Under the pieces are notes generated by a model. That model had not been told where the DNA came from and did no database searches. It was given only the letters and a program-made list of their open reading frames with translations. Position numbers and translations under genes: made by a program. A DNA stretch of 64,000 nucleotides, from contig NZ_JAKRNU010000001.1 of assembly GCF_022346545.1 (NCBI RefSeq), forward strand, positions 372,001-436,000. The letters run 5' to 3'. Shown in pieces: positions 29,100 through 38,182 of this stretch. The DNA comes from Sporosarcina sp. ACRSM (GTDB lineage Bacteria > Bacillota > Bacilli > Bacillales_A > Planococcaceae). How positions within the stretch are numbered: position 1 is the first letter of the stretch; each line of letters starts with the position of its first letter.

Positions 29100-30248
29100 T
29101 TAGGCCTTTATCATTTCCAGTATCGAATCCGGGATGTCTTGTAAATCCACAATTCTATCAGCAAAACCGGCTTCCTTTATTGCTTTTGGCATTCCGTAGA
29201 CAATCGATGTATTTGCAGATTCAGCGATTGTAACCGTCCTGCCTTTTCTTCGAAGAACTTCCATACCCCTCGTGCCGTCATTGCCCATCCCTGTCATAAT
29301 GACAGTGACATAATTGACATCAGCACAGGTCGCAGCGGATTCGAGAAGAACATCTACAGAAGGGCGGTGCCCCATACGCGGAGACTCCAAATCATCCAGC
29401 TGTGCGTAATAAGAAACACCTTTTTTCACCATCTTCAAATGTTTGCCACCAGGCGCAATATATGCCGTTCCATTGCCAAGAAGCTCTCCATGTTCCGCTT
29501 CTTTTACCTGTATACTGCATAAACTGTTAAGCCGGTCTGCAAGCGACTTCGTAAAACCTGGTGGCATATGCTGCACAACGAGAATCGGGACTCCGATCGA
29601 TTCGGGTAATTGAGTCAGCACTTCTTGTAGTGCTCTAGGCCCCCCTGTCGATGTGCCTATTATAACAAATGTCTTACCTCTTTTGGGAATCTTAACGTCC
29701 GGCATTCGAGGACGAATATCGGAAAGTGGGGTTATATCGCGTTGCAACGGAGTTGATTTGACACCTTTTTTTAAGACGCTCGGCACCGCTACAAGTGGAC
29801 TTGAAGTCTTCCTTGTCAATGTCGACAAACGAACTTCCGAAGCTGAAATGACCTTTTCGACAATTTCGTCACGCACTTCATGCAAATTCAATGAGATGGC
29901 ACCGCCGGGTTTAGCGATGAAATCAACCGCTCCATACTCCATTGCCAGCATCGTATTTTCTGCGCCGATTTCAGTTGTACTGGACAGCATGACAACAGGG
30001 ACTGGGTGTTTGGCCATGATTTCTTGAAGAGCTTCAAGACCATTCATTAACGGCATCTCAATATCCATTGTGACTACATCAGGTTTCAATGCCACCACTT
30101 TTTCAATCGCATCTTGACCGTTGCGAGCAGTCCCGATCACCTCAATTTTAGGATGACTTGAAAGGAAATCGGATATGAGCTTTCGCATGAACGCTGAATC
30201 ATCTACCACAAGCGCTTTCTTTCGACTGCCTGTATTCAAATCAGCCAC
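29100..30248 (-). CDS. cheB: Chemotaxis response regulator protein-glutamate methylesterase CheB
   Basis: CheB removes methyl groups from receptors when phosphorylated. The 382-residue protein has an N-terminal receiver domain with Asp62 (VVTMDIEMPLMNGLEAL) and Lys in VDFIAKPGG. After a linker, the C-terminal methylesterase domain shows GTSTGGPRALQEVL (catalytic Ser), VQHMPPGFTKSLADRLN (catalytic His) and MTGMGNDGTRGMEVL (catalytic Asp). Its start overlaps the flhG end by 8 bp. B. subtilis has cheB at the same position. Confidence 0.97.
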   Translation of the reverse strand: MADLNTGSRKKALVVDDSAFMRKLISDFLSSHPKIEVIGTARNGQDAIEKVVALKPDVVTMDIEMPLMNGLEALQEIMAKHPVPVVMLSSTTEIGAENTMLAMEYGAVDFIAKPGGAISLNLHEVRDEIVEKVISASEVRLSTLTRKTSSPLVAVPSVLKKGVKSTPLQRDITPLSDIRPRMPDVKIPKRGKTFVIIGTSTGGPRALQEVLTQLPESIGVPILVVQHMPPGFTKSLADRLNSLCSIQVKEAEHGELLGNGTAYIAPGGKHLKMVKKGVSYYAQLDDLESPRMGHRPSVDVLLESAATCADVNYVTVIMTGMGNDGTRGMEVLRRKGRTVTIAESANTSIVYGMPKAIKEAGFADRIVDLQDIPDSILEMIKA

Positions 30249-31107
30249 GTCCTTTCGTAAAAATACTTCTCAACTTTCCGAGGAATCGCTCCCCTTTTCG
30301 GATGTCTTTTTTGGGTTCGATACCTAGAAAAACGTCTGCAATCGCCATCATCCTTTTAGAAATTGGCGCATTCGGATAAAGCTGGAGAAAGGGCTTTTGA
30401 GCAAGCACAGCCTGATGTACAGCAGGGTCTTCTGGGAGAAAGCCGAGAATTTCCGTTTCTTTGTCTAAAAACTTCCGTGCAGCAAACTGGAGTCTTGCAA
30501 CAGCATCCTTGCCATCGTCCCCTTTCGACACACGGTTACTGACAATATGGAATGTTTTCTCGGGATCTTGCAAGCATATGAACTTCATCATTGAATAAGC
30601 ATCCGTAATCGATGTAGGCTCTGTTGTCGAGATGACGATGATTTCATCCACAGCAATAACGATTTCAATCGCTGTCTGGGTTGCTCCTGCCCCCATATCG
30701 AACAGGATGAAATCATAGTCTTTCTGCAATTGTTCAAATGCTTGAATCAACCTATCAAACATGGAAGGTGACCATTCCATCACAGTGTCCAAACCAGAAC
30801 CGCCAGCAATGAAATGCAAACCGCCCGAAGCTTCATTGATCACTTGGGATAACGCTTCCGTTCCGACTAAATAATCTTTTAAACTATATCGCGGAGCCAG
30901 GCCAAGTAATATATGAATATTCCCCATGCCGATATCCATATCGATAATGAGCACTTTTTTTCCTTTAGCGAGAAGGGCATGGGCAAAATTGGTCGAAAAA
31001 TTGGATTTTCCGACACCGCCTTTGCCACTGACGATGGCAATCGATCTTGAAAGTTCACCCTGTGCCTTCAGCATCTTAAGTCTAAGAGATTCCGCTTGAT
31101 CACGCAT
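30241..31107 (-). CDS. flhG: MinD-like ATPase FlhG (YlxH), flagellar number regulator
   Basis: FlhG is a ParA/MinD-family ATPase that, with FlhF, sets flagellar number and placement. The 288-residue protein has an N-terminal FlhF-activating segment (MRDQAESLRLKML), a deviant Walker A at 28-35 (GKGGVGKS), VLIIDMDIGMGN and ILFDMGAGATQ. A C-terminal basic/amphipathic tail for membrane contact follows. I start at the ATG at 31107, which has AGGTG 6 bases upstream, instead of a GTG that overlaps that site. It overlaps flhF by 8 bp and cheB by 8 bp. Confidence 0.95.
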   Translation of the reverse strand: MRDQAESLRLKMLKAQGELSRSIAIVSGKGGVGKSNFSTNFAHALLAKGKKVLIIDMDIGMGNIHILLGLAPRYSLKDYLVGTEALSQVINEASGGLHFIAGGSGLDTVMEWSPSMFDRLIQAFEQLQKDYDFILFDMGAGATQTAIEIVIAVDEIIVISTTEPTSITDAYSMMKFICLQDPEKTFHIVSNRVSKGDDGKDAVARLQFAARKFLDKETEILGFLPEDPAVHQAVLAQKPFLQLYPNAPISKRMMAIADVFLGIEPKKDIRKGERFLGKLRSIFTKGRG

Positions 31108-32212
31108 CTGCTTCACCTTTGAACAGCAGGTCGATCAGTTTTTGGCGATCCGCTTCCGTAATGTCTTCCGGTACTTCTTGTCCATCCGTATAATAAGCTG
31201 TCCCGATTCCATAATCTTTCATCAAATTAAACATGGAACCGATCGATCCCGTCTCATCCATTTTCGTAAAAATGAACTTTTCGATTGGAAATGCGTTAAA
31301 TTGATCAACAATGACCCGCATATCCTCCTCCTTTGACGTCATCGACAACACAAGGAAAGATTCCATATCCAATGAGAAGTCAATAAGTTGCGATAAATCT
31401 TCGACAAATTTAGCTTCTTTATAATTGCGACCAGCCGTGTCGATGAAAATGAGCTCACGATCGGAAAGCTTCGCGATCGCCTCTTTAAAATCTGCATGGT
31501 TGTACGCAATCTCGACTGGCGCTTGCAATAGATTGGCGTATGTCCGGAGTTGCTCAATGGCTGCAATCCGGTACGTATCCGTTGTGATAAAGCCGATTTT
31601 CTTCTTATTTTCGAGTAAGGCCCTCGCAGCAATTTTAGCGATCGTCGTCGTTTTGCCAACTCCGGTCGGGCCTAATACATTAATGTATTTTTTTTGAAAT
31701 GAAATACCGCCGAATGGTAAACTGTCAAACTCTCGCTCGAGGATTTCCTTGACGAACTGACATTGCTCGCGATCCGTGAAGTCCCTTTTTTCCGCTTTCA
31801 TCCGTTTGAACAATTCCTCACCGATCATCGTGATGAATGACGCAGCCAATCCTTGCTTCTCCAAGCTAGTCAGCAAAGGTTTCATCTCATCAGGAAACTG
31901 GACGTAAGTCGCGGATTGTTGCATGCTCTTCAACATCTTTTTCATATCGTTCATTTCCTTCTGCAATTCCAAAGAAGCTTGACTATCGCTTTGAACTTGC
32001 TGAGAAGGTTGAGGGATACCAGGTGCCATTTCCTTTTGCACCGGCTCATCAAATCCTGCAACGACTTCAACAGAACGTTTTCTGAACAAACCGAGAAAAC
32101 CTTTCGATTTGACGACAGTCGAACTGAGGATGATGGCATCATCGCCAAAATCGGACCGCACTTTTTTCATCGCGTCCACCATCGTGTCCGCCGTATACCT
32201 TTTCATTTTCAT
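31100..32212 (-). CDS. flhF: Flagellar SRP-type GTPase FlhF
   Basis: FlhF marks the site of new flagella and is stimulated by FlhG. The 370-residue protein has a B-domain of basic and Gln-rich residues, an N-domain and the SRP GTPase NG domain: [20 protein letters not shown] (G1), FITTDTYRIAAIEQL, FIDTAGRNYKEA (G3) and FTKMDETGSIG (G4). Its ATG overlaps the flhA stop (TGATG), indicating coupling. It is the third SRP-type GTPase family after Ffh and FtsY. Confidence 0.96.
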   Translation of the reverse strand: MKMKRYTADTMVDAMKKVRSDFGDDAIILSSTVVKSKGFLGLFRKRSVEVVAGFDEPVQKEMAPGIPQPSQQVQSDSQASLELQKEMNDMKKMLKSMQQSATYVQFPDEMKPLLTSLEKQGLAASFITMIGEELFKRMKAEKRDFTDREQCQFVKEILEREFDSLPFGGISFQKKYINVLGPTGVGKTTTIAKIAARALLENKKKIGFITTDTYRIAAIEQLRTYANLLQAPVEIAYNHADFKEAIAKLSDRELIFIDTAGRNYKEAKFVEDLSQLIDFSLDMESFLVLSMTSKEEDMRVIVDQFNAFPIEKFIFTKMDETGSIGSMFNLMKDYGIGTAYYTDGQEVPEDITEADRQKLIDLLFKGEADA

Positions 32213-34242
32213 CAGATATCCACCATCCCGACACTTTGGACTTCAATCGATGCTTCAAGTTCATTGTAAGATAAGATTGGAATTTGTGGGAAATAGCGTT
32301 CTGTAATTTGTCTCAAGTACATACGGATTGCCGGCGAACAAAGAACGACAGGCGACTGATCCATTAATGCGACACGCTCCACTTCCCGTGCGATCGACTC
32401 ATTGATTTCCTGAGAAACGGCCGGATCCATCGATAAGTAATTCCCTTGTTCAGTCTGCTGGATCGTATCGGCTATCGATTTTTCCACTTTACCGGATACC
32501 GTTAGCACTTTCAGCGATTGACCTGCCGCTGCATACTGATTCGTAATCTGGCGGGCCAGTGCCTGTCTGACATATTCCGTCAGCACATCGACATCGGACG
32601 TATACTTCGAGTAATCGGCCAATGTTTCAAAGATGATTGGCAAGTTCCGGATGGATACATGTTCCCGCAACAGTTTGGCGAGGACTTTCTGGATTTCCCC
32701 AATGGATAATGGGGTAGGCGTCAGTTCATCAACAAGAATCGGATATGTTTCCCGTACATGGTCGATGAGCTGCTTCGTTTCCTGTCGACCGATCAAATCT
32801 GCTGCATGGGCACGGATCACTTCTGTTAAATGAGTGGAAACGACACTTGGCGGATCGACGACTGTATAGCCAATAATCTCCGCATCTTCCTTGACATCCT
32901 CCGTAATCCATTTGGCCGGAAGTCCGAATGACGGCTCGATTGTATCGATCCCTTCGATGGAATCATCTCCTCCCGGGCTCATCGCAAGATAATGGTCCAG
33001 CAATAATTCGCCCCTTGCTAATTCACTTCCCTTAATTTTGATTCGGTACTCATTTGGTTGCAATTGAATATTATCCCGGATCCGGACAACCGGAATGACG
33101 AGGCCTAACTCAATTGCCAATTGCCTACGGATCATGACGACACGGTCGAGAAGATCCCCACCTTGCGTCGCATCCACAAGTGGGATAAGTCCATAACCGA
33201 ACTCGAACTCAATTGGATCGACATTCAAGAGATTGACGACATTTTCAGGACTTTTCATGCCTTCTGTTTCAACGTCCTCTTCCATCTCTAAAAGTTCTTC
33301 CGGATCTTCAACCGTTTTGCGTGACATCGTAAATGCGCCTGCTGCAAGGGCGGCTGCAATCGGAATAGTCACCATGTCGTTGATCGGTGTTGCTAGTCCA
33401 AGCAATAGAATCGTAGCGGCTGCAACGTATAATAATTTCGGTTGCCCTAGCAACTGCCCCGTTATATCGGCACCTAGGTTCCCTTCCGATGTCGCGCGTG
33501 TCACGACAATCCCGGTTGCCGTTGAAATAAGAAGTGCCGGAATTTGCGATACAATCCCGTCTCCGACCGTCAATTGAGAGAAGAGTACCGCCGCTTCGCC
33601 AAATGGGAGCCCCATCTGCGCAACTCCGATAATCATCCCGACAAGCAAGTTGATGATGACGATGATGATACTCGCAATGGCGTCCCCTTTGACAAATTTG
33701 GTCGCACCGTCCATTGCACCATAGAAATCCGCTTCATTACCTACCTTTTCACGGCGCATCCGCGCTTCCGTTTCAGAAATCATACCAGCGTTCAAATCTG
33801 CGTCAATACTCATTTGTTTTCCGGGCATCGCATCGAGTGTAAAACGGGCAGCCACTTCCGATACACGCTCCGCCCCTTTTGTAATAACGATAAACTGGAT
33901 AATGACCAAAATGGCAAAAACAACAAGCCCGACGACAATATTCCCGCCGGTTACAAACGTTCCGAACGTCTCAACGACTCCGCCGGCATCTCCATTCGTC
34001 AAAATAGCCCTTGTGGTCGAAATGTTCAACCCGACCCTGAACAATGTCAAAAGTAAAACGATCGTTGGAAAAATGGAAAATTCCAGCGCTTCCTTCATAT
34101 TCATGGCAGTCAGCAAAACCATTAAGCCGAGTGTAATGTTAATGATGATCAGAAAGCTTAACAGCCATGTGGGAAGCGGGATGACAAGCATCGCAACAAT
34201 CATGATGACCGCCGCAAGCACACCTATATCTCTAAATTGCAT
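32212..34242 (-). CDS. flhA: Flagellar export gate protein FlhA
   Basis: FlhA forms the nonameric export ring that docks substrate-chaperone complexes. The 676-residue protein has about eight N-terminal membrane helices, the FHIPEP-type cytoplasmic segment (TLFRVGLNISTTRAIL, then DALPGKQM-like DAMPGKQMSIDADLNAG) and a large cytoplasmic C-terminal domain. I chose the ATG at 34242, giving MQFRDIGVLA, with GGGG 5 bases upstream, over a start 12 codons earlier. It lies 42 bp after flhB and overlaps flhF by one base. Confidence 0.97.
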   Translation of the reverse strand: MQFRDIGVLAAVIMIVAMLVIPLPTWLLSFLIIINITLGLMVLLTAMNMKEALEFSIFPTIVLLLTLFRVGLNISTTRAILTNGDAGGVVETFGTFVTGGNIVVGLVVFAILVIIQFIVITKGAERVSEVAARFTLDAMPGKQMSIDADLNAGMISETEARMRREKVGNEADFYGAMDGATKFVKGDAIASIIIVIINLLVGMIIGVAQMGLPFGEAAVLFSQLTVGDGIVSQIPALLISTATGIVVTRATSEGNLGADITGQLLGQPKLLYVAAATILLLGLATPINDMVTIPIAAALAAGAFTMSRKTVEDPEELLEMEEDVETEGMKSPENVVNLLNVDPIEFEFGYGLIPLVDATQGGDLLDRVVMIRRQLAIELGLVIPVVRIRDNIQLQPNEYRIKIKGSELARGELLLDHYLAMSPGGDDSIEGIDTIEPSFGLPAKWITEDVKEDAEIIGYTVVDPPSVVSTHLTEVIRAHAADLIGRQETKQLIDHVRETYPILVDELTPTPLSIGEIQKVLAKLLREHVSIRNLPIIFETLADYSKYTSDVDVLTEYVRQALARQITNQYAAAGQSLKVLTVSGKVEKSIADTIQQTEQGNYLSMDPAVSQEINESIAREVERVALMDQSPVVLCSPAIRMYLRQITERYFPQIPILSYNELEASIEVQSVGMVDI

Positions 34243-34284
34243 GTCATCCCCACTTTCTTGTAAATTATCTAGACGCATTTATGT

Positions 34285-35367
34285 TCATATTTTGCGTTGA
34301 ATTCGATAGACATACGCCAATACTTCAGCGACCGCCTTAAAGAACTGTTCGGGGATCCGGTCCCCAATCTCCACTTCATCATAAAGCGATCTTGCCAACG
34401 GTCGATTTTCAACCATGACAATCTCGTTTTCCTTGGCAATTATTTTAATTTTTTGTGCCACGAAATCGACACCTTTCGCGACGACGACGGGCGCATCCAT
34501 ATCCCCGTCATCATACTTGATTGCAATCGCATAATGCGTCGGGTTCGTAATAACAACATCCGCTTGCGGGACTTCCTGCATCATTCGACGCATCGCCATC
34601 TCCCGTTGCCGTTGTTTAATACGGGATTTAATCATCGGATCCCCTTCCGCATTTTTATGTTCATCCTTTATATCCTGTTTGGACATCCGGAGATTTTTTT
34701 CATAGTCATATTTCTGATAAATGAAATCCAAAATTGCAATAAACAGCAATACAAAAGACGCGATAATGCCCATTAGCACAGTGAGCTGAGCAATCGTCGA
34801 AAGTGTATCCAACGGCGTCTTATACGCTAATCCAAGTACTTTGTCTATATTCAAAAAAACGATAAGAAACGTGACCGTACCGATGAACGAAATTTTCAAG
34901 ATCGATTTTAAAAGTTCAACAATGGCACGGATGGAAAAAATACGTTTAAGTCCTTTAATGGGATCGATTTTCTTTAAATCGAATTTCAATGGCTCCGTCG
35001 TAAAGTTGAAGCCGAACTGAAACAAGTTTCCGGCTATTCCTGCCACGACCGCGATTAACATGATTGGCAACAGAATGAAAGCCATTTGAAGCATAATTTC
35101 TGAATAAATGAGCATGGTCTGGTCAATGTCCATTGATGTGATCGGGACATACTGTGTAAAAACATGCGAAAAAAAGAAAGTAAAACGATCACGCATGAAC
35201 CCGGCTGCAAAAAAAAGAAAAAGAAAGACAGATAAAAGGACAATCGCGCTCGTGACATCCTGACTTTTCAGGACTTGCCCTTTTTTACGTGAATCTTGAC
35301 GCTTCTTGGGCGTAGCCTTCTCCGTCTTTTCGCCCGCAAAAAATTGCAGATCTAAGCGCAATAGCAT
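34285..35367 (-). CDS. flhB: Flagellar export switch protein FlhB
   Basis: FlhB switches the export apparatus from rod/hook to filament substrates by autocleavage. The 360-residue protein starts MLLRLDLQFFAGEKTEKATPKK. It has four membrane helices and the cytoplasmic domain with the NPTH cleavage site (ADVVITNPTHYAIAIKY, near residue 270), followed by the C-fragment APVVVAKGVDFVAQKIK. I start at the ATG at 35367, which has GGAGGTGG upstream; the longer reading uses a TTG. The start lies inside the fliR 3' end. A second, free-standing copy of the C-fragment is encoded at 62640-62930. Confidence 0.96.
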   Translation of the reverse strand: MLLRLDLQFFAGEKTEKATPKKRQDSRKKGQVLKSQDVTSAIVLLSVFLFLFFAAGFMRDRFTFFFSHVFTQYVPITSMDIDQTMLIYSEIMLQMAFILLPIMLIAVVAGIAGNLFQFGFNFTTEPLKFDLKKIDPIKGLKRIFSIRAIVELLKSILKISFIGTVTFLIVFLNIDKVLGLAYKTPLDTLSTIAQLTVLMGIIASFVLLFIAILDFIYQKYDYEKNLRMSKQDIKDEHKNAEGDPMIKSRIKQRQREMAMRRMMQEVPQADVVITNPTHYAIAIKYDDGDMDAPVVVAKGVDFVAQKIKIIAKENEIVMVENRPLARSLYDEVEIGDRIPEQFFKAVAEVLAYVYRIQRKI

Positions 35368-35371
35368 TCGT

Positions 35372-36148
35372 TTAGCCACCTCCAAGAAGAACCATCAAGT
35401 CTCGCATACTTAAAATCATCACTTCAAATAACTTCCGCATCACTTGAATCATGACACCCATCGTGATGAACAGAACAACAAAACTCACACCAATCTTAAT
35501 CGGAAAACCGACGACAAAAATATTCAATTGTGGAACGGTTCTCGCTGTAATCCCCAATGCCAAATCGACGAGAAATAATGTCGCTACAATCGGGATCGAC
35601 ATTTGAAAGGCAATGGCAAAAGACATTGCAAATGTCCGGACGACAAATTCAATAAGACGTTCCTCTCCAAATGCCGGCCAAAGCTGATCCAACGGAATGA
35701 ATTGATAACTATAAAAAATGCCATCCAGCAGCATATGATGTCCATTCAATGCGAGCAATAATAAGATCGCCAGCGAATTGAAAAACTGACCAAGAAGCGG
35801 CGATTGTGCGCCTGTTTGCGGATCGATGACGTTGGCAATAGCAAAACCCATTTGAAAATCGATAAATCCACCGGCTATTTGAATAGCCGACATAACGATA
35901 AATGCAATGATGCCGATAAATAGCCCAGTCATCGCTTCTTTCATGACAAGCAAAAGATAGGCACCATCAATCTCCAACTCGGGAGCGTCAATGGAATAGA
36001 CAAGCATCCACGCGAGCAATGCACCGAGAATGATACGGTGGGTCGTCGGAATGGATCGATAAGAAAAAAGCGGAGCCGTGACAAAAAATGCAGTGACACG
36101 GGTTAATACAAGTAAATAAACGGCTAATGATGGGATTAATTCATCCAT
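35372..36148 (-). CDS. fliR: Flagellar export gate protein FliR
   Basis: FliR is a core component of the type III export gate with FliP and FliQ. The 258-residue protein has about six membrane helices, including LAVYLLVLTRVTAFFVTAPLF at the N-terminus and GFPIKIGVSFVVLFITMGVM near the C-terminus. The chosen ATG at 36148 has GGGTGA 6 bases upstream and gives MDELIPSLAV. It begins 4 bp after the fliQ stop, and the fliR stop overlaps the region upstream of flhB. Confidence 0.95.
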   Translation of the reverse strand: MDELIPSLAVYLLVLTRVTAFFVTAPLFSYRSIPTTHRIILGALLAWMLVYSIDAPELEIDGAYLLLVMKEAMTGLFIGIIAFIVMSAIQIAGGFIDFQMGFAIANVIDPQTGAQSPLLGQFFNSLAILLLLALNGHHMLLDGIFYSYQFIPLDQLWPAFGEERLIEFVVRTFAMSFAIAFQMSIPIVATLFLVDLALGITARTVPQLNIFVVGFPIKIGVSFVVLFITMGVMIQVMRKLFEVMILSMRDLMVLLGGG

Positions 36149-36152
36149 CTCG

Positions 36153-36422
36153 TCACCCGATATACCGAACGAGATTATCGAAAATATCAGCCGCAAAAGC
36201 CGTGACTCTTGCTAACATCCATGGTCCGAAAAAAACGATCGCTACAAGAACAGCAATAATTTTAGGTACAAATGCTAGTGTCTGTTCTTGTATTTGAGTT
36301 GTCGCTTGGAATATACTGACGGCAAGTCCTGTCAGCAATGCGACTAAAAGGAGGGGGCCTGATGCCAAAAGGATGACCCATATCGCACGCTCCGCTATTG
36401 CTATGACCGTTTCGCTTGTCAT
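36153..36422 (-). CDS. fliQ: Flagellar export gate protein FliQ
   Basis: This small 89-residue protein has two membrane helices (WVILLASGPLLLVALLTGLAV and IIAVLVAIVFFGPWML) and the conserved SIFQATTQIQEQTLAFVPKI between them, diagnostic for FliQ. It assembles with FliP and FliR into the helical gate. It lies 11 bp after fliP and 4 bp before fliR. Confidence 0.96.
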   Translation of the reverse strand: MTSETVIAIAERAIWVILLASGPLLLVALLTGLAVSIFQATTQIQEQTLAFVPKIIAVLVAIVFFGPWMLARVTAFAADIFDNLVRYIG

Positions 36423-36433
36423 TCAAACCCCTC

Positions 36434-37099
36434 CTAAAAACTTTGCAATAATGATTTAATAACGAGATACCAACCATCCACGAGAATAAAGAGTAAAATT
36501 TTAAATGGCAAGGAAATCATGACAGGCGGTAACATCATCATCCCCATCGACATTAAAACACTAGCCACAATCATATCAATGACAAGGAACGGAATGAACA
36601 CCATGAAACCCATTTGGAAAGCGGTTTTGATTTCGCTTAAGGCGAATGCGGGGACAAGCATCGTCAAGGGGATTTCTTCCAATGTTTCAGGTCGTTCCGC
36701 CCCGTTGTAACGAAGGAATAATTCCAAATCTTTCTGTCTCGTATGCTCGCTCATAAACTCTTTAAACGGAATACTTGCCTGTTCGTAAGCTTCTTCCAGT
36801 GTAATCTCTTCCGCAAATAATGGCGTCAGTGCCTGCTCATTCACTTGCTGAAATGTCGGAGCCATAATGAAAAATGTTAAAAATAGTGCAAGACCGACAA
36901 GAACTTGGTTCGGAGGCATCTGTTGTGTCGCCAGCGCCGTTCTGACAAAAGACAGAACGATGATGATCCGCGCAAATGATGTCATCAAAATGAGGATAGC
37001 GGGCGCAAGGGACAAAACAGTCAGCAAAAGCATCAGTTTAATGGAAGTTGATACGTTGGACGGATCACTATCCGAAAAAAATTGAACAAAATCATTCAT
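36434..37099 (-). CDS. fliP: Flagellar export gate protein FliP
   Basis: FliP forms the pentameric core of the export gate. The 221-residue protein shows the family blocks MTSFARIIIVLSFVRTALATQQMPPNQVLVGLALFLTFF and, near the C-terminus, FQMGFMVFIPFLVIDMIVASVLMSMGMMMLPP, with four membrane helices. There is no long cleaved signal peptide, unlike the enterobacterial homologue. It overlaps the fliO end by 8 bp, so the pair is translationally coupled. Confidence 0.97.
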   Translation of the reverse strand: MNDFVQFFSDSDPSNVSTSIKLMLLLTVLSLAPAILILMTSFARIIIVLSFVRTALATQQMPPNQVLVGLALFLTFFIMAPTFQQVNEQALTPLFAEEITLEEAYEQASIPFKEFMSEHTRQKDLELFLRYNGAERPETLEEIPLTMLVPAFALSEIKTAFQMGFMVFIPFLVIDMIVASVLMSMGMMMLPPVMISLPFKILLFILVDGWYLVIKSLLQSF

Positions 37100-37790
37100 T
37101 TCGGTCGCGCTCCTTTTCTGTCAACTTGCTAATCTGTCGTTTTCTCTCCTCTTTCAATTCATCAAGCTTGGATTGGAAGAGATGACCAAATGCTGCCGGT
37201 TCATCTTCGGCTTTCCTTGTTGACGATTTACCTTGCACTTTCGTCAGTATGCGATGAAGCATACCTGTTGCGGTTGTCGCGTTCAAGTTCTCCCCTTCAT
37301 AAAAAGCTTGGAGCGCTTTAATTTCTTCTGGATCCGTAATTTCTTTCAGAAGGCGGATATCATCTCCGACACCGATCAAGTAATACGATTGGCCAATGAC
37401 GACCAACTGGATGGACTTATGCTGTCCGAGGGAAAGTCCTCCCATATTTTTCATCAGGCGCGTTTTATCGTATAGCCTATTTTTACGATTGATCAATTTC
37501 AGCAATCCGTATAATAGACCGATGACAAACAGCAAGGCGAAGACAACTTTTATGTAATCTGTCACTGACGTACCAACAGCTGCCCCGTCAGAACGACCGG
37601 CAGCTGGAGATTCATCGTCAAATTCAATTTCTTCATGTTCTTCATCCTGTTTGTCTTTGTCTTCCAAGGAATCCTTAACTGACATGTTCGGATCATCCGC
37701 TGCCAAAACGGATTTTGGTGGCAGTTGGCTTCCAACTAACAGTAACAGGAGGAAAATAGACAAATACTTTTTTATCCCTACTAAGTTCAT
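37092..37790 (-). CDS. fliO: Flagellar biosynthetic protein FliO (FliZ type)
   Basis: FliO assists assembly of the FliP ring. The 232-residue protein has a signal peptide (KKYLSIFLLLLLVGSQLPPKSVLA with an AxA-type site), an acidic extracellular segment, a membrane helix (VVFALLFVIGLLYGLLKLI) and a cytoplasmic FliO domain (GGLSLGQHKSIQLVVIGQSYYLIGVGDDIRLL). This long N-terminal extension matches the Bacillus protein named FliZ. It lies between cheY and fliP. Confidence 0.92.
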   Translation of the reverse strand: MNLVGIKKYLSIFLLLLLVGSQLPPKSVLAADDPNMSVKDSLEDKDKQDEEHEEIEFDDESPAAGRSDGAAVGTSVTDYIKVVFALLFVIGLLYGLLKLINRKNRLYDKTRLMKNMGGLSLGQHKSIQLVVIGQSYYLIGVGDDIRLLKEITDPEEIKALQAFYEGENLNATTATGMLHRILTKVQGKSSTRKAEDEPAAFGHLFQSKLDELKEERKRQISKLTEKERDRNE

Positions 37791-37797
37791 CTATCGA

Positions 37798-38160
37798 TTA
37801 TCCCAGAGCTTTTTCAATCGCTTCAATCACACGATCCGCTTGAAACGGTTTAACGATGAAGTCTTTTGCGCCCGCTTGGATAGCATCAATGACCATCGCT
37901 TGTTGTCCCATTGCAGAACACATGATGATCTTGGCCGCAGGATCCTTTTCTTTGATTGCTTTCAATGCAGCAATGCCGTCCATTTCAGGCATTGTAATAT
38001 CCATCGTAACGAGATCCGGTTTCAATTCCATATACTTTTCGACTGCTTGTGCACCGTCTGCCGCCTCTCCGACAACTTCAAAGTTGTTTTTCGTCAAAAT
38101 ATCTTTGACCATCATGCGCATGAATGCAGCATCATCTACTATTAAAATACGTTTTCCCAT
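37798..38160 (-). CDS. cheY: Chemotaxis response regulator CheY
   Basis: CheY-P binds FliM/FliY to change rotation; in Bacillus it promotes counter-clockwise runs. The 120-residue receiver domain has the acidic pair D9-D10, phosphorylated D54 in LVTMDITMPEMDG, S82 in place of the conserved Thr/Ser and K104 in FIVKPF. There is no output domain. It lies 23 bp after fliY. All active-site residues are present. Confidence 0.97.
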   Translation of the reverse strand: MGKRILIVDDAAFMRMMVKDILTKNNFEVVGEAADGAQAVEKYMELKPDLVTMDITMPEMDGIAALKAIKEKDPAAKIIMCSAMGQQAMVIDAIQAGAKDFIVKPFQADRVIEAIEKALG

Positions 38161-38182
38161 GTTCTTTACCTCCTGATATTAT